A DNA stretch of 48,939 nucleotides from Planctomycetaceae bacterium (GCA_021371965.1 JAJFVE010000112.1:1-48939), one strand, 5' to 3'; shown: positions 1-7,739, counted from the stretch's first letter. Program-made: numbers and translations. Notes: generated by a model not told the origin, from the sequence alone.

Positions 1-134
1 GGCCCCTCCTCCGGTTGCCAACCTAAGTGGTAGCGGGCCCCTCCTCCCGCTGCCAGACAAGGTAGCCGCCTCCTCCTAGCGGTTACCTGGTTTCCTCTAA
101 GGGCGGTCGGCTCCTTCTCCGATCGCCTTTTTTT
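1..134 (+). ncRNA. Tandem-hairpin RNA with CCUCC-like loops (5' end outside window)
   Basis: Four consecutive stem-loops are visible. Hairpin 1 is cut by the window edge: loop 3-10, right arm 11-19. Hairpin 2 pairs 29-37 with 46-54 around loop CCCCTCCT (38-45). Hairpin 3 pairs 61-69 with 79-87 around CTCCTCCTA (70-78). Hairpin 4 pairs about 99-110 with 119-130 around CTCCTTCT (111-118) and runs into seven T (128-134). Hairpins 2 and 3 differ at two stem positions with compensating changes on the other arm (35/48 versus 67/81; 37/46 versus 69/79), so pairing is kept while sequence drifts. The loops resemble the anti-Shine-Dalgarno end of 16S rRNA, which suggests an RNA that binds ribosome-binding sites, as proposed for CCUCC-loop small RNAs in alphaproteobacteria. 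The T-run favours the plus strand. Read on the minus strand the loops would carry GGA, as in CsrA-sequestering RNAs. No promoter is visible because the 5' end is missing. Confidence 0.62.
99..134 (+). terminator. Intrinsic terminator formed by the last CU-loop hairpin
   Basis: The stem pairs 99-110 with 119-130 (two G-U wobbles, mostly G-C in the middle) and has an 8-nt loop. Seven T at 128-134 follow, the first few also pairing with A at 99-100. This is the usual shape of a Rho-independent terminator. It would end the hairpin RNA, so the last regulatory hairpin would double as the terminator. Confidence 0.6.
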
Positions 135-155
135 ATGCGCAGATTTTGAGAAACT

Positions 156-190
156 TACCACAGAGGCACAGAGAAAAACGAGAAGACGGG
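156..190. repeat. Half copy of the CCACAGAG-type dispersed repeat
   Basis: The sequence CCACAGAGGCACAGAG followed by AAAAACGAGAAGA recurs almost exactly at 11663-11692. A shorter relative lies at 44515-44531. The matching right arm, present in the other two copies, is not seen here, so this copy looks partial or has exchanged its second half. Confidence 0.6.
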
Positions 191-247
191 TATAAGAACC
201 GGAGCCGCCCTTGTCCACCGGCGGGTGGCATGGCGGGGCCGAGCAAC

Positions 248-322
248 TTTGCCACAAAGATCACAAAGGCCACAAAAGAGTCTCTTCACTTTCTTCGTGT
301 TCATTGTGGCCTTTGTGGCAAA
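248..322. repeat. Nested inverted repeat around TTTGCCACAAAG
   Basis: TTTGCCACAAAG (248-259) is the exact reverse complement of 311-322. A second, overlapping pair, AAAGGCCACAA (265-275) and TTGTGGCCTTT (304-314), is also perfect. The two pairs compete for the same right arm, so alternative foldings are possible. No gene overlaps it. Confidence 0.6.
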
Positions 323-488
323 TCTCTTCCCGGCTTGAAGTCAATACGGCCAGCCCGCCGGCGACCGTGGAGAGCAGAAGACTATGCAGTGCGACAGTCA
401 TAGCTGCCGCTTTTACAGTTTTTCAGAACCGGCCCCGGCAACTCCGGCAGTGCCCCCCCGGCGGCACAATGGCGGCCCTCCCGCCGCA

Positions 489-508
489 GCACGGGCGTCT
501 CGCCTGTG
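489..508. repeat. GCACGGGCGT palindrome
   Basis: An imperfect palindrome with arms GCACGGGCG and CGCCTGTG. It belongs to the same family as the elements at 1518-1539, 1551-1572, 23400-23438 and probably 24817-24842. Confidence 0.5.
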
Positions 509-628
509 AGCATCGCGTCACGCGACGCCCCTGCCTACCTCCCCAAAACGTGTAAGCTGTCCCCGGATACCCGAAAAGATACCAAGTATCAGAAGGCCGC
601 ACAATATTATGGTTTGCCTCATGGTGCT

Positions 629-1070
629 TCAATCCTCTATGGCCGTGGAAATAGCTGGTCTACATACTCGCTCATCATTGGGCCCGCCATCCAGTCGCCA
701 TGGAACATATGCTTTTCGGCCTTTCATTTTGGGTTTGGGACCGGGTTTTTGGCGGTGCAGGCGGCGGCCCAGCAGGGCGCCGAGGCGGTCCAGAAACGCG
801 CCTTGGCCCCACGGGCGGCCGGTGCGGGTGCGCAGGCACAGTTGCTCCACCCGCGGGGCGTCGTCCTCGTCGCGAAGGAAGGCCCGCCAGTCGCCCACCT
901 CGTCGGCCTGCTCGAAGTCGCCGCTGATCAGAGCCGCCCCGGCCTCGCCCAGGCGCTTGTCCGGGCGGCGCCCGCAGTGGACGGCCGCACTCGACCATGC
1001 CCGGGCGGACGGGATTGCGTTCGACGTACCTCACGGCCGACGAGTAGTGCCCGCCGGCGGGGTCGCGCCC
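629..1070 (-). pseudogene. Remnant of a REP-associated tyrosine transposase (Y1/IS200-like)
   Basis: Two fragments of one family lie in different frames on the minus strand. The upstream fragment (about 1060-1003) reads AVRYVERNPVRPGMV, the hallmark of this transposase family, with the tyrosine likely to be catalytic. The downstream fragment (about 1000-629) continues with SAAVHCGRRPDKRL, GDWRAFL and TRTGRPWGQGAFLDRLGALL, the normal C-terminal half. Between them the family's usual WSSA segment is shortened and the frame shifts. The N-terminal half with the HUH metal-binding motif is missing. The gene is therefore broken and inactive. Such proteins are known to process or spread REP palindromes, which fits the many palindromes in this window, but this copy cannot be the active source. 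Confidence 0.75.
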
Positions 1071-1474
1071 GCACGTTACCCCAGGATGTGCCACGTTGAC
1101 GATCACTGCCGCTCCTAAACGCGGATGAGCCACATTCACGAGCCGGTATCGGCCAGACGGGGGCCTTCGCTGGCGGCCTGTACTTTATCGTGAGACGACG
1201 TGGCGGGGGATTTTCTTTGGGGAAAATGCGAAATATTTCCGGGCGTCGGAAAAGGGGCAGGTACCGACCGTCCGCCTTTGTAACCCGGCGACAGCGGCTT
1301 TGACGCGCCGCGAAAAGAGCCCCGCTCGAAGGCAAGAAACGGACGAAATTGGTGTCATGACGGCGCGCTGACGAGGATCTTTTGTAACTCATTATATATC
1401 AATCACTTATAGCTATAGTCTCTATGGATTCCCCGCCGGCGTCGGGAGGGGGCGGTTCGGCGGTTCCCGCCAAC

Positions 1475-1627
1475 CGCTGTGAAAAGTACAACAAAGTGCA
1501 AGGAAGTGCAGCAGGGAGCATGGGCGGGACGCCCATGCCACACGGCAAGAGCACGGGCGGGATGCCCGTGCCACAAAACAAGAATCGCTGTGAAAAGTAC
1601 GACAAAGTGCAAGGAAATACAACAGGG
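1475..1627. repeat. 42-nt direct repeat flanking two GC palindromes
   Basis: A 42-nt unit beginning CGCTGTGAAAAGTAC occurs at 1475-1516 and again at 1586-1627 with only a few differences. Between the copies stand two palindromes with GGGCGGGA centres, at 1518-1539 (arms GCATGGGC/GCCCATGC) and 1551-1572 (arms GCACGGGC/GCCCGTGC). The arms differ but each pairs with itself. The order is direct repeat, palindrome, palindrome, direct repeat. Confidence 0.7.
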
Positions 1628-1644
1628 GTCGGGTCGGAGGTCGG

Positions 1645-1714
1645 AGGTCTTAGGCTGAGGTCTGAGGTCGGGGTCACGTCGGACGCCCTGCCTATCCCCT
1701 ACGACCTAAGACCT
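1645..1714. repeat. Inverted repeat AGGTCTTAGG / CCTAAGACCT
   Basis: The 10-base arms at 1645-1654 and 1705-1714 are exact reverse complements about 50 bases apart. The surrounding sequence is rich in GAGGTC-type units. No T-run follows, so a terminator role is not supported. Confidence 0.5.
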
Positions 1715-1859
1715 ACGCCCTCCCCCCGCTGTCTGACGCCGAGGCGGCAGAGACATGGTGGCTGGAAAACGGCCGCCATAGCACCCGCCGGATTGGTCGC
1801 AGGGAAGAAAACAAGTTTTTCCCCCAAGAAAGCGTGGCTGTGGTAAAACAGAAGGTGGA

Positions 1860-3050
1860 ATGAAATCGTCTGACACTACAGTTGATATGGTCACCCAGCC
1901 GGGGGCTCTGCGGCAGGTTTGCGACGCCCTGGCCGCGGCGGGCGTGTTCGGGTTCGACACCGAGTTCATCCGCGAACGCAGCTACCTGCCGCAGCTCTGC
2001 CTGGTGCAGGTGGCCACGGCGTCGGAGGTCTGGGTGATCGACCCGCTCCAGACGGACATGGCCCCGCTGTGGCAGCTCGTCGCCGATCCGAGCATCCGCA
2101 AGATCGCCCACGCGCCCGAGCAGGATTTGGAACTGTGCTACCTGCAGTCGCAGCGAACCCCCGCCAATATCTTCGACGTGCAGGTGGCCGCCGGGCTCGT
2201 CGGGCTGCACTACCCCATCTCTTACGGCCGCCTGGTGCAGGCCATTACCGGCAAGGCGATCATCCAGGACCAGACCGTCAGCGACTGGTCGCGCCGCCCG
2301 CTGTCGGGCGAACAGCTCGAATACGCCCGCGACGACGTGCGCTATCTGGTGGGGATCGCCGCCGAATTGCAGCGGCGCCTGGAGAAGTACGGCCGTTCCG
2401 ACTGGATGGCCCAGGAGATGGCCCAGCTCGAGCATCCCGCCCAGTACGTCGCCGACAGCAAGCTGCTCTACCGCAAGGTGCACGGATGGAAGCAACTGCA
2501 CCGCAAGGAACTGGCCGTGCTGCAGGAGTTGGCGCTGTGGCGCGAGGGCGCGGCCGCCGACGACAACATGCCCCCGCGCACGTTTCTTCGCGACCCGGTG
2601 CTGCTGGCGCTGGCGCGGTACCGCCCGCTCACGCCGGCGGGGGTGCGAAACATCCGCGGTCTTCCTCGGCCGGTGGCCGATCGCCACGCCCCGCGGATGA
2701 TCGCGGCGATCGAGCGCGGCGCTGGGGCGGAAAAGGAGGATTGCCCTCCGCCAGACCGCACCCGCACAGGCGAGGACAGCGTCGACCAGATGCTCATCGA
2801 TCTGGCGTCGGCCCTGGGGCAGTCGCTGTGTCTGGGCGGAAACATGGCCCCGGCCCTGCTGGCGACTCGCAAGGATTACGCCGACCTGGTTCGCTGCGTG
2901 CTGCGAGAGCAGGAAGACTCGGCGGACACCGCGCTGGCCGGGGGCTGGCGTGCGGAGTTTGCCGGCAACTGCATCCGCGGATTCCTCGCCGGCCAGGGCG
3001 TTCTGCGCGTCAACTGCCGCGGCGGCAAGACGCGGTTGACGCTGGAGTAG
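1860..3050 (+). CDS. rnd: Ribonuclease D (DEDDy 3'-5' exoribonuclease)
   Basis: Removes nucleotides from the 3' end of structured RNAs, classically tRNA precursors. The 396-residue protein is of normal family length. The exonuclease domain fills residues 20-175: FDTEF gives D33 and E35, HAPEQDLEL gives D89, and YARDDVRYL gives Y155 and D159, the full DEDDy set of metal-binding and catalytic residues. The second half (about 200-390) fits one or two HRDC-type helical domains, which bind nucleic acid. An AAGGTGG sequence lies directly before the ATG, closer than usual for a ribosome-binding site. The gene stands alone, with a large inverted repeat just downstream. Confidence 0.93.
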   Translation: MKSSDTTVDMVTQPGALRQVCDALAAAGVFGFDTEFIRERSYLPQLCLVQVATASEVWVIDPLQTDMAPLWQLVADPSIRKIAHAPEQDLELCYLQSQRTPANIFDVQVAAGLVGLHYPISYGRLVQAITGKAIIQDQTVSDWSRRPLSGEQLEYARDDVRYLVGIAAELQRRLEKYGRSDWMAQEMAQLEHPAQYVADSKLLYRKVHGWKQLHRKELAVLQELALWREGAAADDNMPPRTFLRDPVLLALARYRPLTPAGVRNIRGLPRPVADRHAPRMIAAIERGAGAEKEDCPPPDRTRTGEDSVDQMLIDLASALGQSLCLGGNMAPALLATRKDYADLVRCVLREQEDSADTALAGGWRAEFAGNCIRGFLAGQGVLRVNCRGGKTRLTLE

Positions 3051-3052
3051 GG

Positions 3053-3158
3053 GAAGAAACAGATCCTGGATCCTCGGTCCCAGATCCTCGGGAAAGATAA
3101 AACTGTCCTGTGTTTTCTCCCTGGGACCGAGGACCTGGGATCGAGGATCTGTTTTCTA
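3053..3158. repeat. Large imperfect hairpin after rnd, possible terminator
   Basis: Outer arms AACAGATCCT (3058-3067) and AGGATCTGTT (3144-3153) and inner arms TCCTCGGTCCCAG (3071-3083) and CTGGGACCGAGGA (3121-3133) are exact reverse complements. It starts three bases after the rnd stop codon. The motif AAGAAACAG at its left edge recurs in other elements at gene ends (3595, 26161, 36557). It could terminate transcription, though no long T-run follows directly. Confidence 0.6.
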
Positions 3159-3220
3159 CCAGTTGACTTGCCCGCTGTGCCGATAGTAATCTTGATCATA
3201 GTTACGAAAGGGCCGCTAGC

Positions 3221-3568
3221 ATGGGTATCCAGAACTGGTCGGACGAGGTCACTGTTGTCGAGCTCAACGACGATCCGCAGTTTTCCGAGGATCTCTCGTC
3301 CCTGATGGACAACCTCGAAGGCACGCCCAATGACGTGGTGCTCAACTTCACGGCCGTGGGGTTCATCAACAGTTCCAACGTGGCCAAGCTGCTTCGTCTT
3401 CGCAAGATGATGATGAGCAGCCAGCGGCGGTTGATCCTGTGCGGGATCAACACGCACGTCTGGGGCGTGTTCCTGGTGACGGGGCTGGACAAGATCTACG
3501 AAGTGGCCAACGATATCTCCACCGCCTTGGCCATCGTGCAATTGGGCAATGCGGGCAAGGAACAGTAA
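3221..3568 (+). CDS. STAS-domain protein, anti-sigma factor antagonist-like
   Basis: A single STAS domain spans all 115 residues, as in SpoIIAA/RsbV proteins that release a sigma factor by binding an anti-sigma kinase. The central VGFINSSNVAKLL aligns with the family's phosphorylation loop (usually DSSGL). Serine 51 or 52 would be the phosphosite, while the preceding Asp is Asn and the following Gly is Asn. No kinase or phosphatase partner is adjacent, so its sigma circuit is not visible. A purine-rich AAAGGG about 10 bases before the ATG serves as a weak ribosome-binding site. It is convergent with the efflux gene downstream, and the space between them is filled by repeats. Confidence 0.85.
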   Translation: MGIQNWSDEVTVVELNDDPQFSEDLSSLMDNLEGTPNDVVLNFTAVGFINSSNVAKLLRLRKMMMSSQRRLILCGINTHVWGVFLVTGLDKIYEVANDISTALAIVQLGNAGKEQ

Positions 3569-3571
3569 TCC

Positions 3572-3786
3572 GTAGCCGGTAGCCTGTAGCCAGTGGGAAA
3601 GAAACAGGAACCGGGTGCAACACACAACTCCATTGTGCGTGTCCGGGGGACGGCGCGCCGCCTTCGCCAAGGCTACGGTGGACAGGTTCGTGGATGTAAC
3701 TGGCGTTCTTAAGAAACCCGTCGAGCAAGCTCGACTGCTAACAGAACGACCGACCGGCTACGGGCTACCGGCTACCGATCACTGTT
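3572..3786. repeat. TAGCCGGTAGCC inverted repeat with internal palindromes
   Basis: The arms at 3572-3591 and 3756-3775 (GTAGCCGGTAGCC and its complement) are nearly perfect over 20 bases. Inside are a CACACAACTC palindrome (3621-3641) related to those inside uvrA, and the palindrome GTCGAGCAAGCTCGAC (3720-3735), repeated at 25644-25659. The element fills the space between two convergent genes. It may act as a two-way terminator, but this is inferred from position only. Confidence 0.6.
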
Positions 3787-5553
3787 TTACCGACTATTCA
3801 GCGGGATGCGGGTCTTCTGCGGCGGGGCGCTGGCGGGTTGGCCGATCAGGCGCTGCGGGCAGGTGGCTTCTTCGCTCTTGGCTGGCGGCAGGCCGCCGGG
3901 GATGGCCGGCAGGGCCATCTTCACGCCGTTAAACTCCAGCACCGTTCCGGTCTGCTGGGCCAGTTGAATCAGGGCTGTGTTGTAATTCACCGTCGCCTGG
4001 ATGACCAGCAACTCGGCCTGGGCCACGTCGGCCTGAGCGTTGAGCTTGACGTTGAGGTACTCGGGCGTCAGGCGGCCTTTGATCTCGCTGTCTTCCAGGG
4101 CCTTGAGCAGTGTTCGGGAATATTCCAGAGCCTTCTGCTGCACCTGCATCTGCTCGTAGGTCGAGGCGATCTGGCGGATCTGCTGGCCGACGTTGAGGGC
4201 GATAGTGTCGGCGTTGGCCTGGATGGTGGCGATCTGCTTGAGGCGCAGCAGGCGCTGGCGGCGCAGTTCCGCCTCGGCGGCGCGGTTGCCGATGGGATAC
4301 TCGAACTGCAGGCCGATGTTATAGCCGACCATCTCCGAGTGCCACAGGTCGTCCATCCCGGAGTGGAAGCTGTTGCCCTGCCCCTGGACGAACGTGCCGG
4401 CGGTGAAGTTCAGCACCGGCAGGGTCTGGTTCTTGGCGACGTCGACGTTGATGTCGGCCACCTGCAGCGCCAGGCGGGCCTGTTCCAGCAGCGGGTTGTA
4501 CCGCAGGGCCGTGAGCAACTGGTCGGTGGTGTTGATCTCGACCTTGGCCGTGACGGGCAGGGTCTGCGTGACGACGTTGTAGCTCAGGACGTTGACCTGA
4601 CGGCTGCCCACCAGGCGTGCCAGAACCTGCTGGGCGTCGCCCAGGGCCTTGCGTCCCTGCACCAGCAGGGAGCGGCGCGTTTCCAGGGCCGACTGGATCT
4701 GCGAGAGCTGGATGATGGTGGCGTCGACGGCCATGCGCGCCTTGACCTTTTCCAGTGTCGACTCGGTCATCTTCAGGAGCTCTTCCTGCACGCCCACGTT
4801 GCGGCGGGCCTGATGGAGGTTCCAGTAGGCGGCCACGGCGTCGGTGACGGACTGCTCGACCGTCTGGCGGAACGCCTGCGTGGTGATCTTCTCGTTGACG
4901 CGAGCGATGCGGAGCTGCGCGAGGTTGAACGTCGGCCAGGCGTTGCGCAGCAGCGGCTGCGTCACCGTCAGGTTCAGCGACGGCTGCCAGTCCTCGTGGA
5001 ACCCCGGGGCGTAGTCGTCGTTGTACGTGCGAGGCACGTCGAAGGTGGCCGACCACTGCGCGCCGGTGACGGTGGTCTGCTTGATGCCGAAGTTGGCGTC
5101 ATTGGCCGTCGACGCCGCGGGGATCGCCGAACTGGAGCGCCCGGCCAGGGAGAACTGGTCGGTGTAAGTCTTGCTGGCGTTGGCGAAGAGCACATAGTCG
5201 AACGCGGCGGCCGCTTCCACCATCTGCTCGTAGGAGACCGCCGGGTCGAAGCTGACGACGGCGATGTCGGGGTTATTGGCCAGGGTCCACTTGATCACAT
5301 CGTCGAGCGTGATGAGAACGGCGCTCTGGCCGGCGGCGTCCTTGACGACCGCGGCGGTCGGACCGGTATTGCCGGAGGGCTGGAGCGACTTGATTCCCTC
5401 GGAGGCCTCGCGGGCCACGGGGCTGCGGGCCAGCATGGCCTGCTGATATCGGGTGATGACGTCCTGGTCGACTTCCCCAGGTGAGACGCATCCGGCCTGC
5501 ACCGTCGCCAGCACCACTGCCAGCGAGATTGTCCATAATCTCAAGTAGTTCAT
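3787..5553 (-). CDS. TolC-like outer membrane efflux lipoprotein
   Basis: An outer membrane factor that would form the exit duct of an efflux or type I secretion system. The 588-residue protein begins with a hydrophobic signal segment ending in VQAGC, a lipobox with the lipidated cysteine at about 22. The body is rich in long amphipathic helices (repeated Ala/Gln/Leu stretches, for example around QLRIARVNEKITTQAFRQTV), as expected for the two outer-membrane-efflux repeats at roughly 90-320 and 330-550. It lacks neighbouring membrane-fusion and pump genes, so its partner is elsewhere. It is transcribed divergently from the phosphomutase gene. The extended tail after residue 550 is low in complexity. 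Confidence 0.85.
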   Translation of the reverse strand: MNYLRLWTISLAVVLATVQAGCVSPGEVDQDVITRYQQAMLARSPVAREASEGIKSLQPSGNTGPTAAVVKDAAGQSAVLITLDDVIKWTLANNPDIAVVSFDPAVSYEQMVEAAAAFDYVLFANASKTYTDQFSLAGRSSSAIPAASTANDANFGIKQTTVTGAQWSATFDVPRTYNDDYAPGFHEDWQPSLNLTVTQPLLRNAWPTFNLAQLRIARVNEKITTQAFRQTVEQSVTDAVAAYWNLHQARRNVGVQEELLKMTESTLEKVKARMAVDATIIQLSQIQSALETRRSLLVQGRKALGDAQQVLARLVGSRQVNVLSYNVVTQTLPVTAKVEINTTDQLLTALRYNPLLEQARLALQVADINVDVAKNQTLPVLNFTAGTFVQGQGNSFHSGMDDLWHSEMVGYNIGLQFEYPIGNRAAEAELRRQRLLRLKQIATIQANADTIALNVGQQIRQIASTYEQMQVQQKALEYSRTLLKALEDSEIKGRLTPEYLNVKLNAQADVAQAELLVIQATVNYNTALIQLAQQTGTVLEFNGVKMALPAIPGGLPPAKSEEATCPQRLIGQPASAPPQKTRIPLNSR

Positions 5554-5643
5554 AGTTTTCCTCTACCGCTATCGTCAAAAACCCGAATCATCCTTGGGGT
5601 ATTGTATTGCTGTGGCGCGCATCCCTCAGGCGGTTACATATAA

Positions 5644-5672
5644 TAGATAAGTATTTGATTTTTCCGCGTCAA
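5644..5672 (-). promoter_or_regulatory. Candidate promoter for the TolC-like gene
   Basis: Read on the minus strand, TTGACG (5672-5667) is followed after 17 bases by TATCTA (5649-5644). The -35 is good and the -10 is weak. It lies about 90 bases before the start of the efflux gene, in an AT-rich stretch between divergent genes. A TATAAT on the plus strand (5639-5644) could serve the phosphomutase gene, but I see no matching -35. Confidence 0.35.
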
Positions 5673-5723
5673 ACATAATAATCCCATAAGATTTCGCCTG
5701 GGGCATTGGAAAGGACGGTCCCG

Positions 5724-7115
5724 ATGGCCGCTGAGATTCTCGACAAGGTGTTCAAGGCATACGATGTCCGAGGCATTTACGGCAAGGAAGTCACCGAAGA
5801 CCTCGCCTGGCGCATCGGTCACGCCGCCGCCCAGTACATGCGCAGCAAGCTCTCGGGCTACGACCGCGGCATGAGCAGCAGCAACCGCCTGGTGGTCGGT
5901 TATGACATGCGCCCCAGCAGCGAGTCGCTGATGACGGCCTTGATCAACGGCGTGACGGCCAGCGGGATCGACTGCATCGACATCGGCATGTGCGACACGC
6001 CGATGGTGTACTTCGCCATCAATCACCTCGGCTCGTGCGGGGGCGTGATGATCACGGCCTCGCATAACCCGCCGGAATACAACGGGTTCAAGATTTCCGC
6101 CGCCAAGGCCAAGCCCGTGGGCAAGGAGTCGGGGCTCGACGAGATCAAGCACATGGTTTCGATGCTGACGCGGATGCCCGAAGGGGCGTCGGTGGCCAGT
6201 TCGGCCCAGTGCGTGGACCTCTGGGGCGACTACCGCAAGCACGTGCTGCGGTTCCTGCGCACCCCGCGGCGGTTGAAGATCGTCGTCGACGGCTCAAACT
6301 CAATGGGCGGCAAGTGCATCCCGCGGATATTCTCCGACAGCGACATCGAGATCGTGCCCCTGAACTGGACCATCGGCAAGGGCTTCGCCCATGAGCCCAA
6401 TCCGCTCATCGAGAGCAACCTCGCCCAGGTCAAGAAGACCGTCGTCGCCAACAAGGCCGACATGGGCATCTGCCTCGACGGCGACGCCGACCGCTGCATG
6501 TTCATCGACGAAAAAGGCCAGGCCGTGCGCAGCGACCTGATCACCGCCCTGGTGGGGCGGCACTTCCTGCGAGACCACCCCGGTTCCACCATCGTGTATG
6601 ACCTGCGTAGCAGTCGCGCCGTCGCCGAGGAAGTCCGCACCGCCGGCGGCGTGGCCCGCCGCGAGCGAGTCGGACACGCCTTTATGAAGAAAGCCCTGGC
6701 CGACACGCACGCCATCTTCGGCGGCGAGTTGAGCGGGCACTACTACTTCCGCGACAACTGGAACTGCGACAGCGGCGTCATCGCCTTCGCCACCGTCGCG
6801 AGCATGCTGGCCGCTCAGGACAAGCCCCTCAGCCGGATCGTCGAGCCCCTCCAACGCTACAGCCAAAGCGGCGAGATCAACTTCCGCGCCGAAGACAAGG
6901 CCGCCAAGATGGACGAAGTCACCGCCCGCTACAAGGACGCCGAGATCGACTCCCTCGACGGCGTGACCATCCAGTACGACGACTGGTGGTGCAACGTGCG
7001 GGCGTCGAACACTGAGCCCCTGCTGCGCCTGAACCTCGAAGCCAAGACGCCCGAGCTAATGAAGCAGAAGCTCGCCGAAGTCGAAAGCATGCTCGGTAAG
7101 CCCATTAAGGAATAG
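5724..7115 (+). CDS. Phosphomannomutase/phosphoglucomutase
   Basis: Interconverts hexose 6-phosphates and 1-phosphates, feeding nucleotide-sugar and glucan synthesis. The 463-residue length suits the bacterial PMM/PGM family. The active-site serine loop TASHNPPEYNG lies near residue 113, the metal loop LDGDADR near 251, the sugar loop GELSGHYYF near 335 and the phosphate loop RASNTEPLLRL near 430. I start at the ATG at 5724 because AAAGGA sits 8 bases before it. A TTG 18 bases upstream lacks such a site. The product could supply the alpha-glucan genes at 26-36 kb, but the two loci are not linked. Mannose versus glucose specificity cannot be read from sequence alone. Confidence 0.92.
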   Translation: MAAEILDKVFKAYDVRGIYGKEVTEDLAWRIGHAAAQYMRSKLSGYDRGMSSSNRLVVGYDMRPSSESLMTALINGVTASGIDCIDIGMCDTPMVYFAINHLGSCGGVMITASHNPPEYNGFKISAAKAKPVGKESGLDEIKHMVSMLTRMPEGASVASSAQCVDLWGDYRKHVLRFLRTPRRLKIVVDGSNSMGGKCIPRIFSDSDIEIVPLNWTIGKGFAHEPNPLIESNLAQVKKTVVANKADMGICLDGDADRCMFIDEKGQAVRSDLITALVGRHFLRDHPGSTIVYDLRSSRAVAEEVRTAGGVARRERVGHAFMKKALADTHAIFGGELSGHYYFRDNWNCDSGVIAFATVASMLAAQDKPLSRIVEPLQRYSQSGEINFRAEDKAAKMDEVTARYKDAEIDSLDGVTIQYDDWWCNVRASNTEPLLRLNLEAKTPELMKQKLAEVESMLGKPIKE

Positions 7116-7176
7116 CCGCTGCCCGGGGCAGCGACGCCTTTCGCCGGGCACCAGACTCTAACCGCAAGGAGCAGCC

Positions 7177-7713
7177 ATGTCGCAAGGCAACGTTCCCAAC
7201 GTGCCACCGCCGATGTATCAGCAGTACGCTTGGCCGACGGCGCCGGCCAGGCCGGTCTGGCCGATCGTCATCGGCATCATTTCAACCATCCTGGGATCGC
7301 TGTCCGTGCTGGGCGGGCTCGGAGGCGTGCTGACCGCCGGGGCCATCGCCAAATTCGGAACGGCTCCGAACCTTTACGACTATGCCGCCGATTGGTACAG
7401 GCCCTTCATGACGATCCTCGGGGTCATCGGCCTCGGCGCCAGCGCGTGCCTGCTCATCGGCGGGATCAGGCTGCTCAAGCGCCGCCCCGTCGCTCGGATG
7501 CTTCACCTGGTGTACGCACTTGCGGCCATCGTCGTCGCCAGCGTCAACCTGTGCGGGCAGGTCGCCGCCCTCGACTTTTCATCCATGCCCGCGCCGCTGC
7601 GATTCGGAACGATCATCGGGTTTGCAGCCATGCCCCTGAGCGTCGCCTATCCGATCTTCCTGATCGTCTGGTTCAGCCGCGCCAAGATTCGCAGCCACGT
7701 GACCGCGATGTAG
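7177..7713 (+). CDS. Small four-helix membrane protein, family not recognised
   Basis: A 178-residue protein with a short Pro-rich N-terminus followed by four hydrophobic segments, near residues 28-55, 80-102, 110-130 and 145-170. It ends in a short basic tail. I recognise no family. The next gene encodes a clear paralogue: both share the PVWP-IVIGIIS start of helix 1, a Gly-rich first loop, and the LRFGTIIG/LRLGHIAG region. AAGGAG six bases before the ATG supports the start. The pair follows the phosphomutase gene by about 60 bases on the same strand and may be cotranscribed with it. Confidence 0.75.
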   Translation: MSQGNVPNVPPPMYQQYAWPTAPARPVWPIVIGIISTILGSLSVLGGLGGVLTAGAIAKFGTAPNLYDYAADWYRPFMTILGVIGLGASACLLIGGIRLLKRRPVARMLHLVYALAAIVVASVNLCGQVAALDFSSMPAPLRFGTIIGFAAMPLSVAYPIFLIVWFSRAKIRSHVTAM

Positions 7714-7739
7714 CCGCGCCCCGGGGCAACGGAGCCATT

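Larger units (their letters stand above)
135..628. other. Gene-free stretch with dispersed repeats
   Basis: No convincing gene is seen here. Short frames on both strands have no recognisable family and run through repeat sequence. The stretch holds half of a CACAGAG-type repeat (156-190), a nested inverted repeat (248-322) and a small GC palindrome (489-508). The remainder is unassigned. Confidence 0.5.
1071..1859. other. Gene-free stretch dominated by repeats
   Basis: No frame here has family features. The frames that look longest run through repeats and repeat themselves (the 42-nt duplication at 1475-1627). AT-rich sequence at about 1382-1422 contrasts with the surrounding GC-rich DNA and could hold a promoter, but I see no convincing -35/-10 pair. 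The last 150 bases form the leader of the RNase D gene. Confidence 0.45.

Noticed and set aside
1..134. Possible CRISPR array at the window start
   Set aside because: Repeats are hairpins with different stems and only short linkers. No constant repeat with unique spacers and no cas gene is present.
146..632. Several overlapping frames of 60-115 codons on both strands
   Set aside because: They run through repeat sequence, have no family resemblance, and translate the CACAGAG- and TTTGCCACAAAG-type repeats.
928..1392. A 154-codon minus-strand frame
   Set aside because: Arg/Pro-rich translation with no domain. Its lower end overlaps the transposase remnant in another frame.
1399..1846. Frames on both strands around the 42-nt direct repeat
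   Set aside because: The translation repeats itself (for example LHFVVLFTA) because it follows the DNA repeat. No coding signal is apparent.
1713..2687. A 324-codon frame opposite rnd
   Set aside because: Antisense shadow of RNase D in a GC-rich genome. The plus-strand frame has complete DEDDy motifs.
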